Program-made: the position numbers and the translations under genes
NCBI GenBank assembly: GCA_033807695.1
Contig: CM066307.1
Coordinates: 1,612,001-1,676,000, forward strand
Direction: 5' to 3'
Length of the DNA: 64,000 nt
Source of the DNA: Daedaleopsis sinensis
Taxonomy: Eukaryota > Basidiomycota > Agaricomycetes > Polyporales > Polyporaceae
Shown: positions 42,999-55,300 of the stretch, piece after piece
Layout: each line of letters starts with the position of its first letter
Position numbering within the stretch: the stretch's first letter is position 1
Notes under the pieces: model-generated
Seen by the model: only the letters and a program-made list of their open reading frames with translations
Told to the model about the DNA's origin: nothing
Database searches by the model: none

Positions 42999-45900
42999 TC
43001 ATGCGAGGAGGAGGCTCGCCCACTGCATGCGCAGGTTCTGCCGCCAGTCGCCGATGACGGGGTGCTCGCCCAACGGCGTCGAACGCACGATGTGCAGGCG
43101 GCGCGCCCACACGTCGTCCATCACCGTCTGCGCGAGGAGGATGTTGCCCATCGTCGCGTCCTGCATGAAGAACCGGTGCTTGATCACCTCGCGCGCCATC
43201 ATCGTGTCCGTCATGCACCCCGTCAGGAACAGCGGGAAGATGAGCATGCGGTCGTACGGCGACGGCGGGAGCTCGTTCAGCAGTTTGAGCATGTGGTCCA
43301 CGCTCGCCATGATCTCGGGGATACCTAGCACCGGCAGGAGGAGGAAGAGGAGGAAGGAGCGGGCGTCAGCGCGAGGGCCACGGGAAGCGGTGAGTCCTGC
43401 GTACCTGGTGCCGAGTCGCTGAGGACGGTATGCAGATACAGCACCGCCGCCTCGCGGTACATCTCCGCAATAATAGCCTTGTTCGTGTCCTCCGGCGACC
43501 TAGACGACCCCGACATCGCAGACGCGCCCATCGCCATCGGCAGGCCCGCGGGGGTCGCGCCCATCTCCATCCCGCCCGCCGGCGTCTGCGTGCGGAACTC
43601 GCCGTCGTCGCGCTTGCCCGCCGCGCGCTCCCGCAGCTCCTTCTCGATCACGTCCCCGCGCCTTATGAGCTCGCGCACGCTCAGGGAGCCCGTCTGCAGC
43701 TCCGTCGCCTTCCAGTGCGCGAGCGCGGAGACCTCGGCGATCGCGAGCAGCGCCTCGTCCGGGCAGCCCGTGAGCGCGTCCATGCGCAGCTCGCTGTGCT
43801 GCCCGCCCACGCTCGGGCTGCCAGACGTGCTCGCCCAGAACCCCGCGCCGCCCCCGAAGAGCCGCTTGTAGAGCGAGAGGTAGCGCGGGGGCTGCATGAG
43901 CGTGATGCTCGCGAAGATGTCGACGAACTGCACAGTGCAGACCATCATCAGCCCTGCGTGACGACACCCCCGCAGCCCGTGCGGGGGCAAGAAGAGAAGA
44001 GGGACGCACCATCGTCGCCTTCGCCGCGAAGCGCCCCGCGGGCGACATGCTCAGCAGCGTCAGCTTCGGGTTCTCCTCGTTGTAGAGCCCGGTCTGCGCG
44101 AGCCAGTCGCACGCGACCTCGAACGGGCTCGCCCAGTCCGTCGAGCCGCCCGCGAGGAGCGAGTACGCGACGAGCTGGAGGGCGGCGACCGCGTCCGCGT
44201 CCGCGTACTGGCCCGTCCCGTTCGTCTGCGGGCCGTGCACGATGCGGTAGCTCGCGCGGTTGTAGAACTGCCGCTCGGGGGAGCTGGGCCCGTCCGGCTC
44301 CTCCGCCATCGCGACGCCGCGCGCCATGCGCGCGCGCGCGTGGTGCAGCGCGGCGAGGGCGCATAGGGAGTGGGCGACGGCGCCGTCGGGCTCGGTTTGT
44401 ACGATCTGCGGGGAGGCGTGTGAGGTCAGCGATCGGTCGTCGTCATCATCTAAGCACCAAGCAAGCTGCTGCGCGGCGCCGCTGCCATGGCGTTGGAAGG
44501 GAAAGACGTGGATGCGGCGTGCGCGATCGGGGCGATCCCGATGCGTGCGACGTCACTTTCAATGAAGGGAGGATGGGAAGGGGGGCGAACAGTAACATGG
44601 TGCGTCGCATGCGCCGATCGTGCGCTGAAGACGAGCCGATGCACCTGCGCGCAGCTGAAAAGCGGGTTTGAAAAGGCGGCGGCGGCGCAACGCAACACAT
44701 GCTCGTGCAAGCTCGCGGAGACACTCACTGGATATAGGATGTTCGTAAGGGAATCGCCGGCAAATACATATTGCAAGTCTCGGACATGTTTGAAGTAGTA
44801 TGTGATGTATTCCTCCTGGCGGATAGCGGGCGTCGACGGGGCTGGCGGGATCGACATCGGCATGCCCTGCTGCTGCTGGCCCGGGAGGTAGCTGCTGTAA
44901 GGTATGTCCTCGTTTCCGGCCATAGATAGCGGGGGCGACGGGAAGGGATACATCGGCTCGGAGAGGGTCGTGCTCGAGGAGGAGGGCAGGAAGGTCGACA
45001 TGGACGAGGAGGAGGCTGGATGGCGCGACGAGGACGCGGACGCAGAGATGTTATGACCCCAGTCGGCATCTGCCAGAATCCCCCGTCAGCACTGCGCAAC
45101 GCCGGCAAGGTTTAGGCCTCGCTCAGTCCGAATCTGCCGCCGCGTGTGCCCAGCGTTCTTCTTGCAATCGGACAGCGAAGATGCGGGGAGGACCACGAGG
45201 ACCGGGCTCGTGCGGCGGCGGCAGAAGAGCAAGAGCAAGGTGGCTGCTTACCTGGTATGGAGTTCGCGAGCCCCGGGACGTGGTACGGGGCCCCGGGCAT
45301 GTACCCCGCGTCGCGGCGGTGGTGGTGGTGGTTGTGGTACGGCTCGCGCGCACTCATGCTGCGGCGGAGGGTCTGGGGGCCGGGCCCCGCGACGCCTGGG
45401 GTGGACGGCTGCGACGCGAGCCCGGTGGAGTGCCACGGCTGGCGCGGCTGCCCGCGGATGAGGCCCATGCGCGAGAGCTGCTCCTTGATGCTGGCTTTGT
45501 ACGCGGCGACCTTCTCCTTATCCTGTGCAGGCGGGCGCGCGGTGGCGAGGGGACGGGTGGAGAGACAGCGTCAACGATGCGCGATATGGCATGGCGAGGG
45601 GGCCGTGCAGGAAGACGACAATGACATGCGCGATTTCGCATGGTTGCACGCAGCGGGGAGAGAGGGGCGAACGAGACATTGCATCAGCACTGCTGCTTCT
45701 CGGTGGCGCGGCGTAGAGATGAGAGAGACGCACCCGCATCCAGTCGGGCCGCTTTGGGCCCCAGCCGAGGCATTTTATGCGGAGGCGGAGACAGGTCTTG
45801 CACGACTCGCCCTCGCGCTCTTCGTCGCATTTCTGGCGGGGGAAGGGGAGAGGGGGCGGGGGTCAGACCAGGGCGGACAAACGGGAGGCAGGTGAGTGGG

Positions 45901-46316
45901 TTTGAGAAGCATGTGCCCAAATGCGGCAAGGACGCGAAGACGATCTATCACGAAGAGACGGGCTGCGGGATTGTGATGCTCACCTTTCGTCGTACGCGGC
46001 ACGTCCTGCGGGAGGCGGGGGGTGGAGGACGTGAGCAGGGAAGAGGGAAGAGGGAGGGGGAGGGAGGAAGGGAAGCGTACCAGCAGCCGCCCTTTCCAGC
46101 GGAGGAGGAGCGCGTCAGATCGGACATGGCACGCGTCGGGGTACTCCGTGAGCTTCGATTATTTGAGGACTCCGTCTCCTCCGAGGGCTGGACGTAGAGC
46201 GAGGTGGTTGCGGAGACGGGGGACGCGTCTGCGGAGAGAGCGGCGTCGGAGGGGAGTTCTGGGGACGGGGAGGGGCTGTCTGCGCTGTTTGGGGAGGGGA
46301 GGGCCTGGAGAGCCAT
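42999..46316 (-). CDS. Zn2Cys6 transcription factor with Fungal_trans_2-type domain (paralog 1)
   Basis: Eight exons (46316-46081, 46005-45984, 45832-45734, 45522-45252, 45069-44729, 44405-44010, 43927-43405, 43324-42999) join in frame to 737 residues. The zinc cluster is C-x2-C-x6-C-x8-C-x2-C-x6-C at residues 78-107 (CWTCRVRRKKCDEEREGESC...), followed by GWGPKRPDWM. Exon 2 is only 22 nt and encodes the centre of the cluster. A His/Pro/Ser-rich linker leads to the regulatory domain beginning EYITYYFKHVRDLQYVF and including ALAALHHARARM and HWKATELQTGSLSVRELI. Known role of the family: DNA-binding regulator acting in the nucleus. Target genes cannot be inferred. Exon 7 needs acceptor CTGTGCAG at 43,928 rather than the nearer CACGCAG, which would give a stop. 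Paralogous to the gene at 60,420-63,058. Confidence 0.88.
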
Positions 46317-49300
46317 GGTGATATCTGCGCACGCGCGGGGTGTGTGGCGGTGGACGAGTAGGGACGAGGAGGAGGAGGAGGGGCGGCTGGAAATAATGGG
46401 AGGAGGAGGCGATGAGGGGAAACGGGAGCTGTGGCTGAAAGCGGAGGTGTATTTGGGGGATTTGGCGTAGGGCCGCTACGAGCCGGGCTATGAGCCGGAG
46501 GAGAGAGAGAGAAGGAGGCGACGGCATGATGGACGAGACGAGATCATATCGTTTCCGTCACCAGGGTCCTCCTCCCCTCCCCGCCCTCTGCTCAATTCAT
46601 AATCCCACGCGACTCCCCAGCTCTGCCCGAATATTTCTTTTTCATATATTGCTCCCTACTCCGACCGGACCTGGATCTCGATTCCCTCCGCAGGTACCTA
46701 CGTTCCAACTTCCAGATGGCGCAAACATACCTCCAAACGCCGGCCTCACCCTCCCTAGAACCACCGCTTGCCCTGGCCTCCCCCATCCAGCACGTCCAGT
46801 GACCAAACGTGAGTCAAGATAACATACAGACCCCACGCCCACCCGGACAGCCATAGAACACCGGCGACATACCTGCCTAGACGCTCCCTCGCATACCTGG
46901 GCAAATCGCACAACATTCAGCAGACCACGGTCGTCCTGGACTGCTCGCAAGACTCCTTGGTCTTCGGGGCGGTTGCACCATCAATGACAGACAGCGACAG
47001 CGACCAGCTCGCTCACCCGGAGCTCATACTTGCGTACGACTGAGCTATCAGCACGTCGTCATCGATGCCAAACCGTTTACATCGCAGCGTCTCCTAGCGT
47101 CTCCCTGCTGCTTATTACTCTTCTTTTCACGGGAACACTCGCCTGACGCTGATCTAAGCCCCGGGCTGCTCGTGGGACCACGAATGAAGCTACTGATTCT
47201 GTGGCCCCTCCTTACGGCGACTATCCTCCATCCATCTTCATGAGTTCAGTATCAATTCGTCATCGTCTCGTCCTGCGTTGTGCTCACATCCGCCTCCCCG
47301 TCATCCCTGCAAAACTCTAGACGACCACGCTTCCTGGACAGGAGCGTGCCTGGCTTCCCCTGCGCCAAATGCACGAGCACGACCGAACTCCGGTGCGGGC
47401 TGCGTTCGGGGGATCTGCGTGCCAACGCGTTTCCATGCCCAAACCCGGCCAAAAGTTGCGGAAATGCGCCTTCTGCGTTCTGAAATCCGACCGCGCACAG
47501 CTGCCCCGGCGTGTTTCCTTTGTGACAGATATCTGATGCTGCTATGATTTCATCCCCAGTCCTGCTTGTGCTGTCCTTACACCCACTGATCCTGAGCCTA
47601 TCTCAGCACTCTGTGCCATGCCAGATATCTAGCTTGGATGAATGATGCGACCCTCGAGGTTGAGAACACCATCTCGGATGCCAACACTCCGTACCGAGCA
47701 GGCAGGGACGATGCCATTGGGAGTCGGCCCCATTACATTTGACGTCTTCTACTGTCCTAGTTCCAGCTCGTTCCGCTGCCTTGAGGCTCATCCCATGCCT
47801 CGAGGAGTAGTGGTTCTAGCCTGGCCAAAGACGGGCAAAGTTCCGTGTCTCCGGTGTTTTCTATTATCATTCCTCCGCTCCAGGCGATGACACACATCGT
47901 TATCTGGAATCGGTAGCCCCATCCCATCCCATCGGCATCCGCAACACAACTCCGTTCTGGGTGCGCGGGGGCTATGAGCCATCAGCCTATCTCAAGTTGG
48001 GAGCAGGAGGAGGAGGAGTCGTGTGGATCGGGCACAATCAGACGTGGGCACACTGCGCAGCCTCGCGTCTGCTTCGGGCAAATGGCGTCTGTGCGTTACG
48101 TTTTTAGCAGCTGAGAGGAACTGAAGATATCGATATTCCAGGATATTCCGGCAGTCTGGTATTCCGTGAAAGTCGCAACCCTATCTTGAGATCAAATTCG
48201 TCGGCCATCGCGGGCTCCTCCCGCCTCCTCCCGCCCTCGACCGTTCTCCTCGCCATTTCAACCAGCGACAGCCGCGGTTCGCGCTGCGCGGGTCGCCTTT
48301 CGCCCCCAGCTGTTGGTATCTTCGGGGAGAGCGAAGCAGATGTTTGGGCCCCTTGCTGACATCGCCACGGACTGCCACGGTGGCTTCGAGAACACGCGAT
48401 GCGAATTCAACAGGCCTGATGATGGAATCACTCCAATGTCAAAATGATGCTATCCAGCCACTTCGGATCTCCGCCCCTTCTATCAACAAGTTCCGCTTCA
48501 ACTTCTGCAGCGGGGAGCACCCCGCCGGCCTCCATGCCGGAGACCGGCACCGCGCGTGATTTGCGGCTCCGCCGCAAACCACATCCAGGGTCGGACGCGA
48601 TTGTACTAGTACTGCTTCCGCGAACGGCATGCACTCGCACAACATCACCGTGTGGCCCATTTGGTATGTTATTTCGGTCCGGTCCGATCAGCACAGGCCG
48701 ACTGAAGCCCGAGGTGCCGCCTCGACGCATACAGCCTGCATTTTACGCAAGAATCCACGCAAATGTGCCACCGTTTTTGACGCAATCAACGTACGTCTTA
48801 TGCTCCTCCCGCGCTCGAGGTTAACGCTTCCTCTAGCTGGGTCGCCCGGCCGCTGGGCGTATGCATACACAGAGGAGGATAGCCCCGAAAGACGCATGGC
48901 GAGTAGAGAAGATCCGCGTCCTCCCATGTTATCTCCCATCGTGCACCGGTCCACGGCACATTCGACAGCGGTGTGCGCCATGGTGCGCCACATACCGCAT
49001 TCGAAGCCGAGGGTGACCCTTGGGTCCAAACGTACAACCCCCCCGGTGCGTTCGCTGACGCGCCCAGGGCTAATCTCTGCCAGATCTCCCCTCTCGCACC
49101 GCTCCGGTGCTAATACTCTACATTACCGTCGACTACAGCCTTGCTGTTCCCGCATATTTAGGCCGACGCGGACAGCACCAGCACTCACCACAAGGACCCA
49201 GCCCTATTGATCACTTGCGGTGTACGAGGACTGTATTGTCCTTTCGCGTGCCCTGGCATATCGCAAGTGGCCTGTGCCGCCGGTCCCCCTCGTCCTTAGC

Positions 49301-52300
49301 GAACGTGCTGAAACAGGCCTAGGTATCGCCCCTCCCAAGCGCGGGCGACGCGCCAGTGTTGTTCGGTGAGCGTCTCGTGTGCCGCATCATCTCCTCCTCT
49401 GAACCTGAACCACGCCATGATCGTCGGCGTACGGGCCTCCTGAATCTGAATGCAGGTGCGCCCCGCGGCGGAGTGCGGCCGCAGAAGCATGATCTCAGCG
49501 CGTCCAGCCCCCGGGGGGTCCCTGCCTGGGGCCTGAGTCCCAACTTTTCGGGCCCTCCCCTGACGACATGCTGCAAACCCTAATCCAGAACGACTGCGAC
49601 TGCGAGCGAGAAGCACGCACCCTTCCTGTTCGGTGGCGCAGCGGAGGAGTCGCGCCCCATCGCCGATGCCCGATCCTGGACTGCCCATGTGCATGGCGTC
49701 CTATTCGACCGCCACACTAGCTACACGTACGCATTGGAGCCCAGCGTGTGTACAGTGTCGGACAGGACGAGGCCGCCACCACGTCCACACCGTCGATGGG
49801 CAGCCGTGGCCCGTCGTGTTCCTCTTTGCGAGGAGGAGGCGCGTTACCTAATGACAAGTGTCAAAATCGACGTCTGCACGGACCCTCTTCGTGGCTACGC
49901 CGACATGCAGGCGCACGGCGGAGTAGTCGTCCCATGGAAGCCACACCTAGCGAGTCGTCGTCGACACGGACCCACAAATGGCCCCGCGCCCCGAGCGTGC
50001 TCGGGGACCTCTCAGTCTGCCGTCCGAGCCGACTGCCTGCATGTCTCTCTATCTGTCTGTCGGCTGGAGCGTGGCTTGTCAAGCTAGCCACTGTCGGGGA
50101 ATCGAACGCGGGTCGCAGCGGCGCTACGCCACACCTCGGGCACGCGCAGCCCAGTCGGCGTTCCCCTCCCCGCTCTGAACAGAACGAGGCCGACGATGGC
50201 ATCGGGGAAACGGCGGTCGCCAGCTGCTCCCTATCCGGCGGCATGCTCCGGGGCCTCTAGCTCCATCTCTGGCTGCTTGCGCTGCGGCATCGGCGCGTCT
50301 TGATGGCCCTTTTACCCGATTTAAAACCATCGACGGCGGGTGACGCGAAAATCGCATTCAGTCGTCTTGCGGGCTCTCCCACAGGCACGCACACGGCGAT
50401 GATTCGACGGCATTCGCGACGACGACGACGACGACGACGCCCGCGGTGGTGGCCGCTCGACGTTCTACTCTACTGCTAAATTGTAGCCTCCAAAAGCCAC
50501 AAGTCGTCTGCTCTCGGACGTGCACATCCTCCCCCTCCCCCCCGTTTCCTGTGCACTGTGCAGCTTAGGAACGAACCAGGGGGTGAGTGTGAGACGAGAC
50601 AAATCGAGCGTGCTGGAGGACAAAATCTGGAGGACAAAATCATATCACGGCGAGATGCGGATGGTGATGCATCGCGCTTTCGCGAGCTGTTGCCCGGGGG
50701 GTTTGGCGACTGAGCTCGAGACGCCTTTCGAAATTCGCAATCGTTCTCACCCCCACCCCGTCCTGACCATGGACCATGTGTCCCGCTGCGGCGTGTGCCG
50801 CCTGCTGGCAACACTGTGAATGGTCGGGCATGCACAGCGTCGTCGACAAGAGGCATCGCGATGCTATTCCAATTGTTTCTTTCGGAGTACTGACGCCGTG
50901 CAGTGCTCTTCAAGGCTCTCCCTGCGTCTGTGTACGACGCTATGGGCAGACGGAAGGATGCGCGACGCGTCGTCGTGCACGGTGCGGTGAGTGCGCACGA
51001 TCGTCCTCGGGCGTTATCCCTTCTCACAGCGTACAGCATCGACCCTCCCTTGTTTCGGCGGCACGGCAGCCGAGCCCTGTACAAGGTTCGCTCCTACAGC
51101 TCCAGGAGTCAGGACTCCATCTGCACCGTGTACTCAGGGATGCACACGTTCCAGAAATATGCACGGTCTCCGGAAAACCACCGTGCGTGATCTTGACGAG
51201 TCCGGCCGGTAGGCGTGAATGGTGACGGACACGCTGCTAGGCTTCCCTCCTTCTTGTCACTATGGTCCTCTTTTGTTCGGACCACATTCGCTCGCGGACA
51301 TGACCAAAATGAGTCAGGTTTGAAGAGCAGCTGGAGGCAGCCGTGCCAGTGGTACTCCGGGCGTTTGCAAATGTCATCTCCGTGTTGCCTTCCGCCGTTG
51401 ACCGGAACGCCTTGCTGCGGCTAACACCAGCAGGGTGTCGTTCTAGTGCGGCTGTCACGTCCTTCACCTCGGCTTTCTGGCATTTCAAGCAACTTGCAAG
51501 GAGAACGACCGGGCACATTATGGTAACGTCAACGATTTGTCAAGATACGAGCTCCAAAACTTTGGCGAAGACGGACGAGGAAGATCCGACACTGCGGAGA
51601 CACTGGACCCCGATCGAGGACTTCATGTGGTCTGGATCAAGAGGAATGCGTCCAAACTACATCTGTCTTTGGCCGGAAGTGCCTTTGCATTTTTATAGTA
51701 ATTCTTAATCTTGGTACGTCCACGTATGGGCCCCCTGTATCACCTTCTTCATCCGTTCACCCACAATTCTTTACCAAGTTCATCACCTCCGGAGATGGCT
51801 GTCGCCTGAAACCCGGAAGCGACTATGAGTATGTATGATTGCGATCATACTACTCTCCGCTCCTTCGACTCGGGAAAAGCCTCGTCCGGGCTTTAGCGTG
51901 CCCATCCGAAACACCCTAGGTGGAAGGTATTGTTCGCTCTCCGGAATCCGCTGTACTTCGTCCGCTCATTTGTTCTCTCCTTGCTCAGGCTCCACCAATA
52001 CCACCGAGCTCCGGCACCGATGCCGAACCCAAAAGACCGAGCGTGCGGGTGCGTTCAATGCGTCACTTAACATTGGTCAACTTACGTGCTAGTACGCATC
52101 CCAACGGAGCAACGCCGAGCGCAGCTGTCCCACCTGATGCCGTATACTTAGGCCCCAAGACGATCATTCTCCCACACGCCAGCAGCCCACACACCTGGAC
52201 CGTGCTCCAGCACGCCGCACTGCGGAGAACCACATCATATTCGAATTGTCGCTATCACAGGGAGCGCGTAGCCGCTCGCACGCGCGCCTTCCGTCCGATG

Positions 52301-55300
52301 GAGGTCGGGGTTCCCACCGACACAAGCGCGCAATAACGGTCTATGTCCGCGGGGCAGGCTTCGAATTCGCAAGTTCTGAACCTTTCTGAACGCGTCCCGA
52401 CGCTCGTCCCTGGCCTTCTCGTTGTGGGCGCTTGGGAATCTGAACCACATACCGCACGGTGCACTGGTTGCGTGGATGATCGTGCAGCCTCGGGGCACTA
52501 CCGACCGGTGCTCGGTCGCTGTCGGACAATTGGAGTCGAAGCTACATAGTCGAGCTGTCGAAGAGGTATGTCTGTGATAAATGCGCACTCTCCGCAACGT
52601 ACTCATCAAATCGGGGCAACTGCTTAATAGCCCCGATATCGCAGAGCGGGGCAGGAGAAACACTCCAGATCGAGGTACGGGTGATGAGCCTGCCTGAGGT
52701 ACCACATGGCCAGCACGCGAGTATCGTCTTAATGGCAGGCTAACATCGAAAGAAATCAGCAGAAAGCCCCGAGTCTAAGTACTGTCCAGTTTCCTAAGCG
52801 GTCACCATCAGGACGGCCCAGCGATATATGGCAAAAATGTCTCACTTTTCAGGCTAAGTACCGGTCTAGACAGTCGTTGACTAGCAGGCACGCCGAGGTG
52901 TTCCCCGAGGCTTGAGGCCGACAATGACGGCACAGCGATGTAGCGATTGAACGCCAGTTGGCTGCTCGTAGATGAGGCGGTGCTCCCGACTCGTTCCAGG
53001 TATGGCGAGTGGTTGCGGTGATCCACCCTAGCCTCCCATAGCAAATTCACCGTCGTCCTCGAAGCTCGCTGACCTTCACTCCGATCACAGGACACATCGT
53101 CGTCTCTGAAACGGTTGACAGCGCAAGCTCGCTAGCTGCTGCTACTCACGCTAGATGGGTTTAGAGCGAAGGCTTGTTCGTGTATAGTGTCGAGCCATCA
53201 TTGCATTCCAGAGTGACGGCGAACATTCAGTACGCTGACAGATCCCACAGGCTGACAAACCACCATCGCAGACCCACGGAGACCCATACGGTGCATGGCG
53301 GCTGCTGTCCATGTATGTACTCGCGACTCGCACACCGACACCAGTCGGTTCGTAGGTGGCGAACCCCAGTTGGTCAGCGCAAGGCGCGATGTATTTTCGA
53401 CCTCCCAAGTCAGCCTCCTCCTCGGGTCTTGGTCATATCGCTCTGCTCCGCTCCATCTGCATAACGATCAACGTTCTGAGGTACGTCCTGACTACACATT
53501 GACTACGTGTCATGCTTAGCTCATGAATGGATGACCATTGATCGGCGGCGCAGCCCGCTATCGTCACCACCACCCTCCACCACCGGCCTCTCCCAGCGGA
53601 AACTGGCTGCGGTTGTACCCCCGGGCTCAGTCTGGGTTAGACTCGATGCTCGCTGCAACTCAATATCGCAACGCCACCCTCCGGACGTGGTTGCGCGTTT
53701 CATTGCCAAGCTTCATTGATTACGCTCTCGCCAATCCCCCAATCGTGAGCCTGAGGTTGAGTCATCTTCTCCACGCTCTTTGCCATCCATTCAGCTGCCT
53801 CCACCTAGGCTCGCAGGTGCCGTAGCACGGAGCGCCGTACAGACTGCCACTGTATACAGGCTTGCGGGCGCACGGGCGACATTGCCCGGGGTGGCATGCC
53901 GCCCCACACGCACCAGCACAGGTGCACGTCCGTCGTCAATGCGTGTATCGCGACGAGATCCATCGCGGCCAAGCTGTGTCGCCTCGCATCGGGCGTGCTT
54001 GACATATTCAATGTCGACATGCGCCTATCGACGCGTATTTGAATGCGTGTGCCCAGGTGTGCCCCTTCATCGTGTGCGGGCGCGCGTTTGGAGCCAACGT
54101 CCGGCATGATCGTGGATCCCACCGTTCAGACTCGATATTCAAACAATGACAGGAGCGTAGCTGCGGCGCCGCGCAATCGACCGTCGTGCCGCCTCGTACG
54201 GCATGCCTGCCGATGGTTCCGGCGGTCTACGCAGAGCGGAGGCATAGGTCAGCTACTTATTACGGGTATGTGCGAAGTTTTGCTGTCTGCTCGGTCATTC
54301 ACTCAAGTTCGTCATGGCATGGTTCATCATTGTCGTCGTACTACAACCGCAGATTTAAGTCAAGTATGGCTATAGTCCAGTGAGTCCATCACGGACGCTA
54401 TGCATCACCGGCGATATTCCTCCCCCCCTCCTTGACGCTCGTCCTCCGGAGCCATTACCCTATTCCGAAACGACTCTAGATGTACGAAAGCTCTTCCAGA
54501 TATTTACCGCTCGATGCCGTTGATGGGCGATCGTCAAAATGCAGTCAAGTGGAACCCAACCCCGAAGTCCTGAAATTGCTGTCGACGTTCACAGCTCAGT
54601 GATGCAACTAAACTTGAATCTATTTAGATAACTGAGAGCTTATTCGCCGACATCTCCGGATATGCATGGACTGGATGAAGTCGCGCAAGAGTGGGCGCTG
54701 CACCGCCGTCAGCCTCGGCATCCACCGACACCTCGAGGAGCTTTCGTACGTCGAAAGAGGTCGAAAGAAATTCGAAATGACCGAGAAGAATAGAGCAGCG
54801 CAGTCGTTCATCGTCGGTGCGCCGTCCGTTGCTATCCAATTTTTACATGCATGCTGCGCACGCCGTGTTCTAGAAGCCCAACCTCCAGGACTCAATGTTC
54901 AATACTCCGATTAGCTGGGCCGAGAGTTCCAAGCTACAAGTTCCACACTGACGGATGGTCTAATGGTGCGCAGCCGCTCGGTATGAAACGGACAATTAGA
55001 GAGATAGCGAACGATAAGGCTGATTATGAATGCGATCGCTGATAGAACCCGAGTACGGCGACACGTTGCAGCACCGCAAGCACGCTTCGAACAAGGCCCG
55101 TCGAGCACGAGCCTTGCCCAAGTCGCAATGGGACACTAACTTGTATCCGGTGGAGACCATTGCACAGCTCCACCTTCGATCAGACGGTACAGCACCACCT
55201 CCCTCCGCAACACCCAGCCTCGACGTCCGAATCGCACATGCGGTGAAGCCATCTACACCTGCCGTTGCGTGAACCACACACCCGGTATTTGGCCGCCCGA

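Noticed and set aside
43430..44671. 413-codon plus-strand frame
   Set aside because: Antisense shadow of exons 6 and 7 of paralog 1; Arg/Ala-rich with no motif.
51920..52336. 138-codon plus-strand frame
   Set aside because: No recognisable motif, no promoter signal and a similar minus-strand frame; kept as non-coding.
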